64,000 nucleotides of DNA from Flavobacterium saccharophilum (GCF_900142735.1 NZ_FRBY01000003.1:186001-250000); one strand, 5' to 3'. Positions 1-12,932 are shown, counted from the first letter of the stretch. Notes: generated by a model not told the origin, from the letters alone. Translations and numbers: made by a program.

Positions 1-147
1 AGAAATCCTGTAAAAATCTACCGCGATAGCTTCTGACTTCAAAAGCATATTCGGGGCGTCATAATAGCCTACATCAATATCGTTATCTAAAGGCTTTGCT
101 AATCCTATGTATTGGTTGTATGAAGTAAAGTCATTGAATGTTATCAT
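1..147 (-). CDS. AraC-family regulator, N-terminal fragment (runs off left edge)
   Basis: An open frame of 49 codons runs from an ATG at 147 to base 1 without a stop. The visible protein starts MITFNDFTSYNQYIGLAKP and resembles the N-terminal arm of the Bacteroidota AraC regulators with a cupin sensor domain, such as the complete one at 3767-4663. The helix-turn-helix end lies outside the window, so the family call rests on this short stretch and on context: the gene follows an aldo/keto reductase by 61 bases in the same direction. Inference, moderate to low certainty. Confidence 0.5.
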   Translation of the reverse strand, partial: MITFNDFTSYNQYIGLAKPLDNDIDVGYYDAPNMLLKSEAIAVDFYRIS

Positions 148-208
148 TTACCAAAGATATAAATTTTACTTTTTCGGAAAACAGTTACATAAACACGAAT
201 TTCGAAAT

Positions 209-1210
<1,002 letters not shown>

Positions 1211-1678
1211 TTAAAATACGGATGCTACTGATTTAAGTATAATCCAGTTGCCGTTTCGTTTTTCAAGATTCATTGTCTGCTGCAGGCGCCAATTGTTTCG
1301 TGTTCCCCAGATTCTTGCATCCAGCAGATTCTGTCCCGTAAAAATGGCTTTGTCCCCATCTATTGTAACTGCAGTTTTCACCTCTTCATAAGAATAGTAT
1401 TTCATGCTTTCTTTGTCAATCTCTGAGAACCATTCTTCTTTTGACTGAACGTACCCTGTAATATGTGTAAGGGTAAAATTTAGATCTACTATTTTGTTTA
1501 ATCCTGTAATATCCCTGTCAATCATAAGCTTAGTGAATTGGCGGGTTACAGCAAGGATTTGTGATTTTTCTATAGCTATCTTATCGGCTTCCATAATTTC
1601 TTTTGATTTTGTTTGTGTGTGAGCTTCAGTAGAAATTAAAATCAGAAACACAAGCAATAATTTTAATACTTTTTTCAT
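1211..1678 (-). CDS. Secreted NTF2-like (DUF4440-type) protein
   Basis: A 155-residue protein with an N-terminal signal peptide (MKKVLKLLLVFLILISTEAH, cleavage probably near residue 21). The mature part looks like an alpha+beta cone of the NTF2-like/SnoaL superfamily: an acidic helix, a MIDRDITGLNKIVD segment, then alternating strands ending in NWRLQQTMNLEKRNGNWIILKS, as in DUF4440 proteins. No enzyme residues can be assigned. It sits between two aldo/keto reductases on the same strand, 44 bases downstream of one and 21 upstream of the other, which suggests joint expression. Its role is unknown; such domains bind small ligands or act as small lyases or isomerases. Confidence 0.7.
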   Translation of the reverse strand: MKKVLKLLLVFLILISTEAHTQTKSKEIMEADKIAIEKSQILAVTRQFTKLMIDRDITGLNKIVDLNFTLTHITGYVQSKEEWFSEIDKESMKYYSYEEVKTAVTIDGDKAIFTGQNLLDARIWGTRNNWRLQQTMNLEKRNGNWIILKSVASVF

Positions 1679-1722
1679 GCTATCTACTTAAAGTAAATGA
1701 AGTTTAATTGCTCAAAAAATCA

Positions 1723-2577
<855 letters not shown>

Positions 2578-2605
2578 TTAATAATAATTTAAAAGAACTC
2601 TTTTT

Positions 2606-3715
<1,110 letters not shown>

Positions 3716-3734
3716 TTATTAGCAATCTGCTTAG

Positions 3735-3742
3735 TATATTTG
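3735..3742 (+). promoter_or_regulatory. Bacteroidota -7 promoter element for the AraC gene
   Basis: TATATTTG matches the TAnnTTTG -7 consensus and ends 24 bases before the ATG at 3767. No convincing TTG/TTTG -33 element is seen at the usual distance, so this is a half-supported promoter; an activator site may replace it. Confidence 0.45.
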
Positions 3743-3766
3743 TACTGTTAATTAAATTTTCATCTC

Positions 3767-4663
3767 ATGGAACACATTATAAAAGTCGAAACCATAGCAC
3801 AGTACAACGCACTGAAAGGTGTTGAAACCCAACATCCTTTAATAAGTGTTTTTGATAATTCAATAACAAATGCCCTGCCCAACAATTCCCGAATGCATTT
3901 TGGTTTGTATGCTGTTTTTTTAAAAGCCGGACATTGCGGAGAGCTGCGCTATGGAAGAAATAACTATGATTATGACGAAGGGACTTTGGTTTTTATTGCT
4001 CCGGGACAAGTAATCGAAGTTAAAAATGAGGAAAATTATATGCCTACTGGTCTGGCGCTGCTTTTTCATCCGGACTTGATAAAAGGAACTGCTTTAGGAA
4101 AGCAAATGAGCCAATATTCTTTCTTTTCTTATGATTCGCACGAAGCCCTTCATTTATCATTGAAAGAACAGCAAATTATTAAAGATTTGTATAATAAGTT
4201 AGAGTATGAACTAAATCGGTCTATTGACAAACACAGTAAGAGTATCATAGCAAGTAACATTGAACTATTTTTAAATTACTGCGTTCGTTTTTATGACAGG
4301 CAGTTTATAACCCGTGAGAACATCAACACAGACATTCTATCAAAATTTGAGAATTTGCTCAGTGACTATTTTGAATCGGAAAATACGCGAAATTTAGGTC
4401 TGCCTTCTGTAGGATATTTTGCGGATCTTTTACATCTTTCGCCTAATTATTTTGGTGACCTGATTAAAAAGGAAACAGGCAAATCGGCTCAGGAGCACAT
4501 TCAATTAAAATTAATTAATTTAGCCAAGGAACGAATTTTTGATACCAATAAATCGATCAGCCAGATAGCATTTGAACTGGGTTTTAAATATCCACAGCAT
4601 TTTAATCGAATGTTTAAAAAAAATACAGGGTATACCCCTATTGAATATAGAAGTTTAAACTAA
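3767..4663 (+). CDS. AraC-family transcriptional regulator
   Basis: A 298-residue regulator with an N-terminal cupin-like sensor half (RYGRNNYDYDEGTLVFIAPGQ is a typical beta-barrel line) and a C-terminal pair of helix-turn-helix motifs. The latter is seen in LLHLSPNYFGDLIKKETGK and ISQIAFELGFKYPQHFNRMF, followed by the family ending TGYTPIEYR. It is divergent from the aldo/keto reductase operon at 209-3583, which it probably controls; the inducer is unknown. Its last 26 bases overlap the 3' end of the convergent hydroxylase gene, which appears truncated at exactly this point. Confidence 0.9.
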   Translation: MEHIIKVETIAQYNALKGVETQHPLISVFDNSITNALPNNSRMHFGLYAVFLKAGHCGELRYGRNNYDYDEGTLVFIAPGQVIEVKNEENYMPTGLALLFHPDLIKGTALGKQMSQYSFFSYDSHEALHLSLKEQQIIKDLYNKLEYELNRSIDKHSKSIIASNIELFLNYCVRFYDRQFITRENINTDILSKFENLLSDYFESENTRNLGLPSVGYFADLLHLSPNYFGDLIKKETGKSAQEHIQLKLINLAKERIFDTNKSISQIAFELGFKYPQHFNRMFKKNTGYTPIEYRSLN

Positions 4664-5633
4664 AATTGTTGCTTAATTCAATTGTTCCTAAAGCACTTGA
4701 ATGGATTAGTTTTTGAATTCCCGAAAGACCTCCGGTTCTTAATGCCATTTTATTGGCAAATTCCTCTAAAATTAAACTCAAATAAGAAAAAGTTGGCGTC
4801 ACATAAAGTTGAGGTTGTAACTGTGTAATATCAAAATTCTGATTCGCAGCCGAAATATCATAAGGGATTTTCTTTACATTGTCCGTCATACACCAGGCGC
4901 TTTCTCCAATAGAAGATAGTAATCCGGCGCCATAAATTTTTGGGTCTTCAATAGTCCCAATTAAACCATATTCCACTGTCCACCAATGTAAATTACGAAT
5001 CTGAGCCATTTCTGATAATTCGCCCATATTGTTTTGCAAATCAGCAACGGCTTTTTCTGCTTCGTCAATTTTTTCCTGAGGCGTATCTTCGGCTTCTTTC
5101 AAAATCGAAAGCAAACGAATCGCTTCATACATTTGATAATCTTTGTGAGATGAAATCGCTTTGCAGCCAATTTCACCAAAACGGCGCAAATATTCTGCAT
5201 ATTCAGGATTCGCAATAATAGGAGCGTGGCCGGCACCTTCGTGAATAATGTCTGGTGCAGGTGTATATTCAATATGTTCTAATTGTCTGATATCTGAAGC
5301 AATAACCAAAACGTTATAAGCCTGAAATTCCATAAAAGCATTTGGCGGAATAAAACCGTCAACTGCAACCGCCGCCCAGCCAATTTCAGTCAGGATTCGG
5401 TTCATTCCATACATACTTGGAATAGAATCTACTTCGATTCCGGTTTTCTTCAAACCATCCAAATAAGAATGATGGGCAACTTTTGATAAATAATCTACAT
5501 TCTTGCGCATCACGTAGCGCCAAACCGCCTGATTAATTGGTGTATAATCGCTATAATCCTGAGGTTTGATAAATTGCTTTAAATGTTTTGGCAAGCGCTC
5601 TAATAACGGGTTTGTTTCAATATTTGTATTCAT
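4638..5633 (-). CDS. Aromatic amino acid hydroxylase, C-terminally truncated
   Basis: A 331-residue pterin-dependent aromatic amino acid hydroxylase (phenylalanine to tyrosine, using tetrahydrobiopterin, Fe(II) and O2). The iron triad is complete: His131 and His136 in DIIHEGAGHAP and Glu221 in WWTVEYGLI. Bacteroidota proteins with this N-terminus are, from memory, near 580 residues and continue past the line ALGTIELS. Here the frame shifts into an unrelated tail (NNFSLNFYIQ) and stops inside the AraC gene. The catalytic domain is whole, so activity may remain, but the C-terminal region of roughly 250 residues is missing. I read this as a deletion or insertion junction. Confidence 0.85.
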   Translation of the reverse strand: MNTNIETNPLLERLPKHLKQFIKPQDYSDYTPINQAVWRYVMRKNVDYLSKVAHHSYLDGLKKTGIEVDSIPSMYGMNRILTEIGWAAVAVDGFIPPNAFMEFQAYNVLVIASDIRQLEHIEYTPAPDIIHEGAGHAPIIANPEYAEYLRRFGEIGCKAISSHKDYQMYEAIRLLSILKEAEDTPQEKIDEAEKAVADLQNNMGELSEMAQIRNLHWWTVEYGLIGTIEDPKIYGAGLLSSIGESAWCMTDNVKKIPYDISAANQNFDITQLQPQLYVTPTFSYLSLILEEFANKMALRTGGLSGIQKLIHSSALGTIELSNNFSLNFYIQ

Positions 5634-5740
5634 CGTTTAAGATTAACAATTAAAATAAAAATCAATGAGCAATTTTTAACGAAGTGATATAGAGCTTTAT
5701 TCGATAACAAAACTTTAATTATTTGGCAAAGCAATGTCTA

Positions 5741-6214
5741 TTACACTAATACATGTAGTTTATCGGCGCCTAGAGCTAAATCGGCATTAAGTTTTTTCTG
5801 TATAATACCCTTTAAAAATAAATCAAAAAATAGCTGGCGCAAGCTGGAGTCCATATAAAACTGATAGCGACAATCCACTATAATCTTATTATGTTCTAAC
5901 TGTGTAAAGGTAAAATGGCAGCGCATTGCGTTGAAGCCTTTAAATCGTTTGGATCTAAATTCGTCAATATGAACTGAAAAAGAAACACGAGGAATAAGAC
6001 TGAATAATTGATAAAGCGCTGTTGAGCCATCTTGAAAATAAATCAGCTCTTCATCCCCAGGCTCTATCATGTCTGTATTTAAAATATTCTTTTCATTTTT
6101 AGGAACAAACCAAATATTTTGCAGTACAACTGTTGGATTTAATGAAAAAAAATATGAAAACACCTCTTCAAGTGGTGCTGATACTATTATAAATGACTGA
6201 AGTTCTTTTCTCAT
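5741..6214 (-). CDS. SRPBCC-like small protein (copy A)
   Basis: A 157-residue protein from the ATG at 6214; an ATG nine codons upstream at 6241 is also possible, but MRKELQSFIIVSAPLEEVFSY gives the usual strand-then-helix start of SRPBCC/START-fold proteins. It ends with a long helix (SLRQLFFDLFLKGIIQKKLN). There is no signal peptide. The protein at 33580-34074 has the same build: an acidic strand pattern, a YxFxM line and a closing amphipathic helix. The two look like distant paralogues flanking the block between them. The ligand is unknown. It lies downstream of a terminator hairpin at 6322-6345. Confidence 0.55.
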   Translation of the reverse strand: MRKELQSFIIVSAPLEEVFSYFFSLNPTVVLQNIWFVPKNEKNILNTDMIEPGDEELIYFQDGSTALYQLFSLIPRVSFSVHIDEFRSKRFKGFNAMRCHFTFTQLEHNKIIVDCRYQFYMDSSLRQLFFDLFLKGIIQKKLNADLALGADKLHVLV

Positions 6215-6321
6215 AAAAAATAATAAGCAAATATGATTCATATAAAGAAACTGAATCCATTAATATTCTTAGAAAAGCGTGATAGCACTAACTATAATGA
6301 TTGATAGGGGTTTTAAAAATA

Positions 6322-6345
6322 AAGAGCTGTCGGCAAACAGCTCTT
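6322..6345 (-). terminator. Terminator after the M16 peptidase gene
   Basis: A perfect 9-bp stem, AAGAGCTGT / ACAGCTCTT, with a 6-base loop. Read on the minus strand it is followed by a T-rich tail (TTTATTTTTAAAA). It lies about 80 bases past the peptidase stop. Confidence 0.7.
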
Positions 6346-6423
6346 CATGAGTCCTTCAAAAAAATAGTTAACAAATTACATTATCTAAAAAAATAAAAAT
6401 TATGAAAGACAGACTATTAAAAC

Positions 6424-9222
6424 TTATTTCATAGGATTGCCGTCCTTATCAAGTGAACCTGATTTAATGATCACCATTTTATCTGTTTGAATGTATTTCC
6501 TGATAGCTTCATTGACTTCCTTTAAAGTCACCTTTTCAATTTCCTTTGGATATTGATTAATATAGCTTGGATCCAGCCCTCTTTCAACAAATCCTAAAAT
6601 AGTTCTACTCAGTCCAGTCGTCGTTGACAGACTTACTTTAAAACTACCAATTAGGTTTGTTTTTTTGTTTTCTAATTCTTGTGCCGTAATACCATCTTTT
6701 AGCCATTTATTAACCTGAACCATTGTGGCGTCCAATCCTTTTTGAAATAAAGACGGATTAAATGATGCGTTGATATACCAGTAACCACCAGTCATGGTAT
6801 TGCCTCCCATTCCAGAAGTAATATTATAGGTCAATCCATCAACATCTCTGACAGTCTGCATCAAGCGTCCTGCAAATCCACCTCCTAGAGTGTAGGTTGC
6901 AATATAAAATGGTACAAAATCAGCGTCGGATCTTTTTAATCCTGTGTACTGTCCTATAAATAATTCTGCACTTGGTTTTTCAGCAATTGTAATCACCTCT
7001 GTTTTTGAGGCTTTTGGAGCGTCTTCAAATTTTAAAGTTTCTGTCACTCCGCCACTCCAATTCTTAAATGATTTCTTTAAAGAATTATTCAAATTGGCAC
7101 CGTCCGTATCACCAACGATTACTAAATGCATAGAATTTGGTCCGAAATATTTTTTGTGGAAAGCTTTAACTTCCTCCAAAGTGGTATTTTTAATGTTGCT
7201 TAAATCCTCTTCAACACTTAAGTCATAGTTAGGGTTTGCTTTTGGGTAGATCGCTTGGGTCAAAGCGATGCTTCCCCTTTGTCGAGGATCATTTAAATTT
7301 TGTTGCGTATTTCCTGTAAACTGCTGTTTCAGGTTTTCAAATTCCGTTTTATCCATTAACGGAGAACGCAATTCCTCAGCCAACAAAGTGATTACCTGAT
7401 CTAAATCTTTTTTAAGACATTTAAAATCAATGCTTATTTTCGAAGCCGAACCATAAACATTTAAAGTCACTCCTAATTTTTGAAGTTTTTCAGAGAATTT
7501 AAATTTGTTATTAAGCACTGTACCTTGAGATAGCATTGCCGCTGTCAGCGTCGGTATCATAGAATTTTTATTTTCATTGGCAAAATTACCCAATGAAATA
7601 CTTGCAGAAACTGTGACAAAATCTTTAGCTGAAGTCTTAACCGATACCACATCAATCCCTGCTACTTTTTCTCTTTTGAAAAAGGAAGCAGTTTTTTCCA
7701 TCGAAATCTGCTCTGCATAAGTTTTATTTACAACAACCTCTTTTTCTTTAACTAAAACAGAAGAAGAGGAAGAAGAAGAATCTTCTAAATGACCATGACT
7801 TGGATCTCTATAATAAAAAGGTCCATTTTCTGCCATTAATTTACTAGCTCCTGAATCCTGACTTACATTTGATCCTGATTCTTTTGGAACAAAATAACCT
7901 GTGGTACTTTGATCTTCCACTAAATATTTTTGGGCCACACGTAGCACATCTGCGGGTGTCACTTTTTTAAGTCTATCAACACCTGTTACATAATCTGCCC
8001 AATCTCCCCTGGCAATGGCTTCTGTTAATTCAGACGCAATGATACCTGATCCGTCTCTGCCAAGGATAGTTTGGGCACTTATTTTAGCCACTACTCTATC
8101 TACTTCATCCTGAGATACTCCCTCTTTTTGAATTTTAGCAACAACCTCACTTAATTTTGCATCAATATCTTCGTGTTTAGATGTAGTAGGAAATCCAACA
8201 CCAATAGAGAAAAGTCCCACTTCTTTAAAGTTACTGGCACCTGCGTATGCATATATTCCCAAACGCGTATCTACGAAAGTTTTATTCAAAATCGCTGATG
8301 GTCCTGATCCAATAATTTCGGCAAGAATATTTAGCGCTGGCAGGTCTTCATGTAAAGCTCCAGGAATTTTATAGGCTTTATTAATTACTCCAAGTTCTCC
8401 CGGTTTCTTAATTATAATTTTACGAGGACCATATTGTTGTGGTTCTTCAGTATAAGGCTGAGGCATTACATTTGGTGCCTTTGAAATCTTTCCAAAATAC
8501 TGCTCAATAAGTTCAAAAACATTCTCTTTTTTAAAATCTCCGATTATCGTCAAAGTTGCATTATCAGGCCAATAGTAGGTATTATAAAAATTACGAAGCA
8601 CTTCAATTGGTGCCTTTTCGATATCCGATTTCCAGCCAATTGTTGAATGATGATATGGATGAGCAATATAAGCTGTTGCCCATATTTCCTTATCAAGTAA
8701 ACTGTTAGGATCATTCTCACCACGCTCAAATTCATTGCGTACTACCGTCATTTCAGCCTCTTTATCTTCTTTTAGAAGCAGAGAGTTACGCATCCTGTCC
8801 GCTTCGATCTGCATCGCCAATGCGATTTTATCGCTTGGTAACGTCTCATAGTAATTAGTACGGTCATACCATGTTGTAGCATTTAATTGGGCTCCTGTAT
8901 TTTGAAGTACGTCAGTGATTGTAGTTCCCTTGTTTTTATTAAAAGTCGGCGTTCCTTTGAACATTAAATGCTCCAAAAGGTGAGTACTTCCAGTGTTTCC
9001 CAAAACTTCATTTTTGGACCCTACCCTGTATACAATCTGCACTGTAACAACAGGTGATGCGTTGTCTTGTAACAGTAGGACGTTCATTCCATTAGGTTGG
9101 TACAAATATTCTTCAAACCCACCTAAAACTTTTACTTTACTAAAATTCGGATTGCTTTTCTGTGCAGTAACCATTGCGCAGAAAAATAATGAACCGAAAC
9201 CCAAAATAACTTTACTTTTCAT
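6424..9222 (-). CDS. M16-family zinc metallopeptidase, two-unit (active plus inactive)
   Basis: A 932-residue exported peptidase (signal peptide about residues 1-20, ending MVTAQ). The first M16 half has the inverted zinc motif HLLEH (His81, Glu84, His85) with the helper segment VRNEFERGEND around 161-171. The second half, from about residue 500, has no HxxEH and keeps the family fold lines (GGGFAGRLMQTVRDVDGLTY), so it is the non-catalytic partner. The halves are joined by a charged linker containing seven serines in a row. Such proteins degrade or process peptides in the periplasm. It follows the class V aminotransferase by 43 bases and closes the minus-strand block that includes SusC/SusD, TlpA and DsbD genes. 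Confidence 0.92.
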   Translation of the reverse strand: MKSKVILGFGSLFFCAMVTAQKSNPNFSKVKVLGGFEEYLYQPNGMNVLLLQDNASPVVTVQIVYRVGSKNEVLGNTGSTHLLEHLMFKGTPTFNKNKGTTITDVLQNTGAQLNATTWYDRTNYYETLPSDKIALAMQIEADRMRNSLLLKEDKEAEMTVVRNEFERGENDPNSLLDKEIWATAYIAHPYHHSTIGWKSDIEKAPIEVLRNFYNTYYWPDNATLTIIGDFKKENVFELIEQYFGKISKAPNVMPQPYTEEPQQYGPRKIIIKKPGELGVINKAYKIPGALHEDLPALNILAEIIGSGPSAILNKTFVDTRLGIYAYAGASNFKEVGLFSIGVGFPTTSKHEDIDAKLSEVVAKIQKEGVSQDEVDRVVAKISAQTILGRDGSGIIASELTEAIARGDWADYVTGVDRLKKVTPADVLRVAQKYLVEDQSTTGYFVPKESGSNVSQDSGASKLMAENGPFYYRDPSHGHLEDSSSSSSSVLVKEKEVVVNKTYAEQISMEKTASFFKREKVAGIDVVSVKTSAKDFVTVSASISLGNFANENKNSMIPTLTAAMLSQGTVLNNKFKFSEKLQKLGVTLNVYGSASKISIDFKCLKKDLDQVITLLAEELRSPLMDKTEFENLKQQFTGNTQQNLNDPRQRGSIALTQAIYPKANPNYDLSVEEDLSNIKNTTLEEVKAFHKKYFGPNSMHLVIVGDTDGANLNNSLKKSFKNWSGGVTETLKFEDAPKASKTEVITIAEKPSAELFIGQYTGLKRSDADFVPFYIATYTLGGGFAGRLMQTVRDVDGLTYNITSGMGGNTMTGGYWYINASFNPSLFQKGLDATMVQVNKWLKDGITAQELENKKTNLIGSFKVSLSTTTGLSRTILGFVERGLDPSYINQYPKEIEKVTLKEVNEAIRKYIQTDKMVIIKSGSLDKDGNPMK

Positions 9223-9265
9223 TTTAATTTTAATTTTTAAATTTAATTATCTCCCTTTATAAATC

Positions 9266-10792
9266 TTATACAAGTTCTGCCGAAAACCACCCTTTCACTT
9301 CATCAATTAATGGATCTGTACCCAGCATATTTTCAAATTCATTATTACACTGATTATAATTATAATCAGTGCCCCAATCCTTATGGTGAAGTATTATACT
9401 TTTTAATGCATTACAGATATATAATAGTTCCTGGTCAGTCATTGTCGGGTGAAGTGATATACGAACCCAGCCGGGTTTATCCGTTAAATTCTGCTTTTTA
9501 ATACCGGCTATTATTTCATTAGATTTTTCCCTTTCAATTCCAAACAAACTGTGAGCATAAGTACTGGCACATGACCATCCTCCTCGAACCTGAACGCCAA
9601 AACGGTCATTGAGAAGCCTAACCACCAAATTATAATGTATGTCTTCGATATTTAATGAAATACAGCCTATACGTTCACTTTTCTGGTCTCCCAGAAGCGA
9701 AATATTTGGAATATTGCGTAGTTCTGAGTAACATAATTCAAGGAGTTCTTTTTCTCTATTTTTCATGTTTTCGATACCCATCTGTGTTTTCAGTTCCATA
9801 CACAATGCCGTCCGCATAACCTGAAGAAAACCGGGAGTTCCTCCGTCTTCTCTAACTTCTATAGCATCACTATAACAAAATTCACCCCAAGGGGTAGTAT
9901 ACTTCACATTGCCTCCCCCCGGATTATCAGGAAAATTGGATTTGTATAATTTTTCGTTGAAAACCAAAATGCCACAACTTCCTGGTCCACCCAGAAATTT
10001 ATGTGGCGAAAAGAAAATTGCATCCAATTCCTGACCTGGATCTTCAGGATGCATATCAATTTTCACATAAGGTGCCGATGCTGCAAAATCGACAAAACAA
10101 AAACCGCCGTGCTGATGCATAATTTTAGCAAGCTCATGATAAGGCGTGATTATCCCCGTAACATTAGAACACGCCGTAAAAGAGCCAATTTTTAAACTTC
10201 TTGATGCGTATTTCTTAAGTTCTGCCTCTAATACAGCAGTGTCAACCAAATTATCTTTTCCAGCCTTTAGAATAACAACATCTGCGTTAATTTCGTACCA
10301 AGGAACCTGATTGGAATGGTGTTCCATGTGCGTAATAAATACAACTGGCCTTTGATCATCATTACTGTTATGAAATCCTTCCTTTAAAAAATCAACTTTA
10401 AGCAGTCCCATGATTCGCTGCAATTTAGACAAAGCAGCTGTCATACCTGTTCCCGTGGTAACTAATATATCAGCTTCTGATGCATTGACATGTTTTTTGA
10501 TAATATTTCTGGCGTGCTGATATGCATACGTAGATGCTTTTCCAGATTCACTTGAAAAAGAATGTGTATTGGCAACCATTGGACCGATTTTACTGCACAT
10601 TACCGCTTCAATTGGGCGATATAGGCGTCCACTTGCAATCCAATCCGCATAAATCATTTTTTGGTTTCCATAACCTGAATTAAAAACATGATTATTGCCT
10701 ATTATATTCTCTCTAAACTTTTCAAAATAATGCTCCAGTGAAGGAACCTTTTCAAAGTTATCCTGGACTGTCGATAATATACTGTCTTCCAT
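9266..10792 (-). CDS. Class V aminotransferase, cysteine-desulfurase-like (copy A)
   Basis: A 508-residue PLP enzyme of fold type I. The cofactor lysine is Lys265 in SPHKFLGGPGS; the phosphate-binding TGTGMTAAL lies at 113-121 and HMEHHSN at 155-161. Near the C-terminus the loop reads RGGWSCASTYAH (Trp406, Cys408), where its paralogue at 29642-31162 has RGGCSCAGTYGH. The family is larger than NifS/SufS by about 100 residues and its reaction is not known to me; sulfur removal from cysteine or selenocysteine is one possibility. No signal peptide, so cytosolic. It lies between dsbD and the M16 peptidase, in the same direction as both. Confidence 0.8.
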   Translation of the reverse strand: MEDSILSTVQDNFEKVPSLEHYFEKFRENIIGNNHVFNSGYGNQKMIYADWIASGRLYRPIEAVMCSKIGPMVANTHSFSSESGKASTYAYQHARNIIKKHVNASEADILVTTGTGMTAALSKLQRIMGLLKVDFLKEGFHNSNDDQRPVVFITHMEHHSNQVPWYEINADVVILKAGKDNLVDTAVLEAELKKYASRSLKIGSFTACSNVTGIITPYHELAKIMHQHGGFCFVDFAASAPYVKIDMHPEDPGQELDAIFFSPHKFLGGPGSCGILVFNEKLYKSNFPDNPGGGNVKYTTPWGEFCYSDAIEVREDGGTPGFLQVMRTALCMELKTQMGIENMKNREKELLELCYSELRNIPNISLLGDQKSERIGCISLNIEDIHYNLVVRLLNDRFGVQVRGGWSCASTYAHSLFGIEREKSNEIIAGIKKQNLTDKPGWVRISLHPTMTDQELLYICNALKSIILHHKDWGTDYNYNQCNNEFENMLGTDPLIDEVKGWFSAELV

Positions 10793-10821
10793 TACAAAAC
10801 ATTTAATAAGTTAAATAGTTT

Positions 10822-10867
10822 AGAAAAGGAATCACTTTGAATGCGATCCTCAAAGCAATTCCTTTCT
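10822..10867. terminator. Long hairpin between aminotransferase and dsbD
   Basis: AGAAAAGGAAT and ATTCCTTTCT form outer arms, and CTTTGA / TCAAAG form an inner stem. There is no strong T-tract, so it may be a weak terminator, a pause site or an mRNA-processing hairpin separating dsbD from the downstream pair. Confidence 0.4.
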
Positions 10868-10889
10868 AAGAATTAACAACCTTTTTTAA

Positions 10890-12932
10890 TTACTTTTTAT
10901 AGTGTGAAATTCCAATTTTCAGCCAGTTATGAAAGTCTTCAATATCCGGCGTATATGCTGTTGGCACCGTAAGATTTTCTTCATTATGATCCATTAGTAC
11001 ATAAAATGGCTGCGAATTGGCTTTGTATTTAAGGGTCTGAAGTTCACTCCATTTCTGACCGATATATTTTAGCTGTTTGCCTGGACGTAATTTAGATTCC
11101 TCAATTTCACTAGCAGCAAGTTCTCTTTTGTCATCTACGTAGAGTGAAATTAAAACAACATCATTTTTAAGCATAGCTAAAACTGCTGGGTCAGGCCAAA
11201 CGTTTTGCTCCATCTTTCTGCAATTTACACATGCCCAGCCTGTAAAATCAAGCATCACAGGTTTACCCACTTTTTTTGCGTAGGCTAAACCTTTATCATA
11301 GTCATTAAATGCCATTATATCATGTGGTGCCAAAAGATGCGCTCCATCTGGTAGATCAGCGTGGCTTTCCGCAGCAGAAGAACCTCCCTTAGATGCCCCC
11401 ACACCATAAGGAGATTCGCTATAATCCTGAGGTGGCGGAAAGGCGCTGATTAAATTCAAAGGAGCCCCCCATAAACCAGGAATCATATACACTGTAAAGG
11501 ATAAGACAACAAGGCCTAAACTTAATCTCCCTACAGATATATGCTGTAATGGAGAATCATGAGGCAGTGTGATCTTTCCGAAAAGATAAAAAGCCAGAGC
11601 GCCAAAAACGGCAATCCAAATCGCTAAAAATACTTCACGCTCAAGTAAATGCGTTTGCATAACCAAATCTGCCTGAGAAAGGAATTTGAAGGCTAGTGCC
11701 AATTCTAAAAAACCTAAAACAACTTTTACAGTGTTGAGCCACCCACCTGATTTAGGTAGGGAATTCAGCCACCCTGGAAAGGCTGCAAATAAAGCAAAAG
11801 GTAGCGCTATAGCCAAAGAGAATCCAAGCATACCTATAATTGGCGCAAGACCTCCTTTAGAAGCAGCCTGTACAAGCAAGGTGCCCACAATAGGACCCGT
11901 ACATGAAAATGAAACTATAGCTAAGGCCAGTGCCATAAAGAAAATTCCAACGAGCCCACCTCTATCGGCTTGCGAATCAACTTTATTAGACCATGAGTTC
12001 GGTAGCATAATTTCAAACGCTCCTAAGAAAGAAACTGCGAAGAACACTAATAATATAAAGAATATAATGTTAAACCATACATTGGTTGCCAGAGCATTTA
12101 AAGCATCAGCACCAAATAAACCTGTTACAGCGGTTCCTAAAAGCACATAAATCACTATAATACATACACCATAAATAATGGCATTTTTTATTCCAACAGC
12201 CTTATTCTGACTTTGCTTCGTAAAAAAGCTTACAGTCATTGGTATCATAGGGAAAACGCATGGTGTTAAAAGCGCGGCAAAACCGGAAAGAAATGCGATA
12301 AAAAAGATTCCCCATAGCCCTTTTTCTTGTTCAGTTTTCGCCGGGCCTTCTTTCGCAACAGTAACAATTTGTCTACTTTCGGTCTTTAAATTTACATCTA
12401 CGGTTTCCTTTTGCTCAACAATTGAATCCGAAATTTCCGTGTTCTGTTGCTTTACCGCTACTGCCTGCTCAACGATGTTCTTTGCCTTGCTTAAATTAAA
12501 ACTTAATTCAACTTCAGATGGGGGCATACATCTGGAATCATCGCATACCATAAATTCTACTACTCCGTTTACTGTAGTCAAACCAGTCGTAACCTTAATT
12601 TTCTGCTCAAAAACGGCAGATTTTTCAAAATATTTTATCTGCATCCTAAAGATTGGATCGTCAATATTATGCCCTTTCTCTTCACTTGTGCCACCAATCA
12701 ACTTAACCGTTGCCTTTTCATTATCATATTTAAAAGTAGTAGGAATCGGACCGTTCTCCGGAACGCTTTGTGAATAGAGGTGCCAGCCTTGCTGTATAAC
12801 AGCTTTTGATATTAGTTTATACTCTGTATCTGAAATTTTTTCTACTGCAGTTGTCCATTTTACCGGATCTAGAACCTGCGCGTTTCCAAACCAAACAGAT
12901 AGGAGAGTTATTATTAGAATTGCTTTTTTCAT
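10890..12932 (-). CDS. dsbD: Thiol:disulfide interchange protein DsbD
   Basis: A 680-residue inner-membrane electron carrier that passes reducing power from cytosolic thioredoxin to periplasmic thiol proteins. After a signal peptide (1-18) comes the N-terminal periplasmic domain with its cysteine pair Cys130/Cys135 (CDDSRCMPP). A multi-helix transmembrane core follows, carrying Cys225 (LLTPCVFP) and Cys344 (SFSCTGP), then a C-terminal thioredoxin domain with CVNC (Cys568/Cys571). All three pairs are present, so it should work. Two TlpA-type thioredoxins and an extra N-terminal-like domain are encoded just upstream, the likely electron acceptors. A gap of 444 bases with a hairpin separates it from them. 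Confidence 0.93.
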   Translation of the reverse strand: MKKAILIITLLSVWFGNAQVLDPVKWTTAVEKISDTEYKLISKAVIQQGWHLYSQSVPENGPIPTTFKYDNEKATVKLIGGTSEEKGHNIDDPIFRMQIKYFEKSAVFEQKIKVTTGLTTVNGVVEFMVCDDSRCMPPSEVELSFNLSKAKNIVEQAVAVKQQNTEISDSIVEQKETVDVNLKTESRQIVTVAKEGPAKTEQEKGLWGIFFIAFLSGFAALLTPCVFPMIPMTVSFFTKQSQNKAVGIKNAIIYGVCIIVIYVLLGTAVTGLFGADALNALATNVWFNIIFFILLVFFAVSFLGAFEIMLPNSWSNKVDSQADRGGLVGIFFMALALAIVSFSCTGPIVGTLLVQAASKGGLAPIIGMLGFSLAIALPFALFAAFPGWLNSLPKSGGWLNTVKVVLGFLELALAFKFLSQADLVMQTHLLEREVFLAIWIAVFGALAFYLFGKITLPHDSPLQHISVGRLSLGLVVLSFTVYMIPGLWGAPLNLISAFPPPQDYSESPYGVGASKGGSSAAESHADLPDGAHLLAPHDIMAFNDYDKGLAYAKKVGKPVMLDFTGWACVNCRKMEQNVWPDPAVLAMLKNDVVLISLYVDDKRELAASEIEESKLRPGKQLKYIGQKWSELQTLKYKANSQPFYVLMDHNEENLTVPTAYTPDIEDFHNWLKIGISHYKK

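Noticed and set aside
11686..12150. A 154-codon plus-strand frame opposite dsbD
   Set aside because: It is the antisense shadow of the DsbD membrane core, has no family features, and dsbD is unmistakable.
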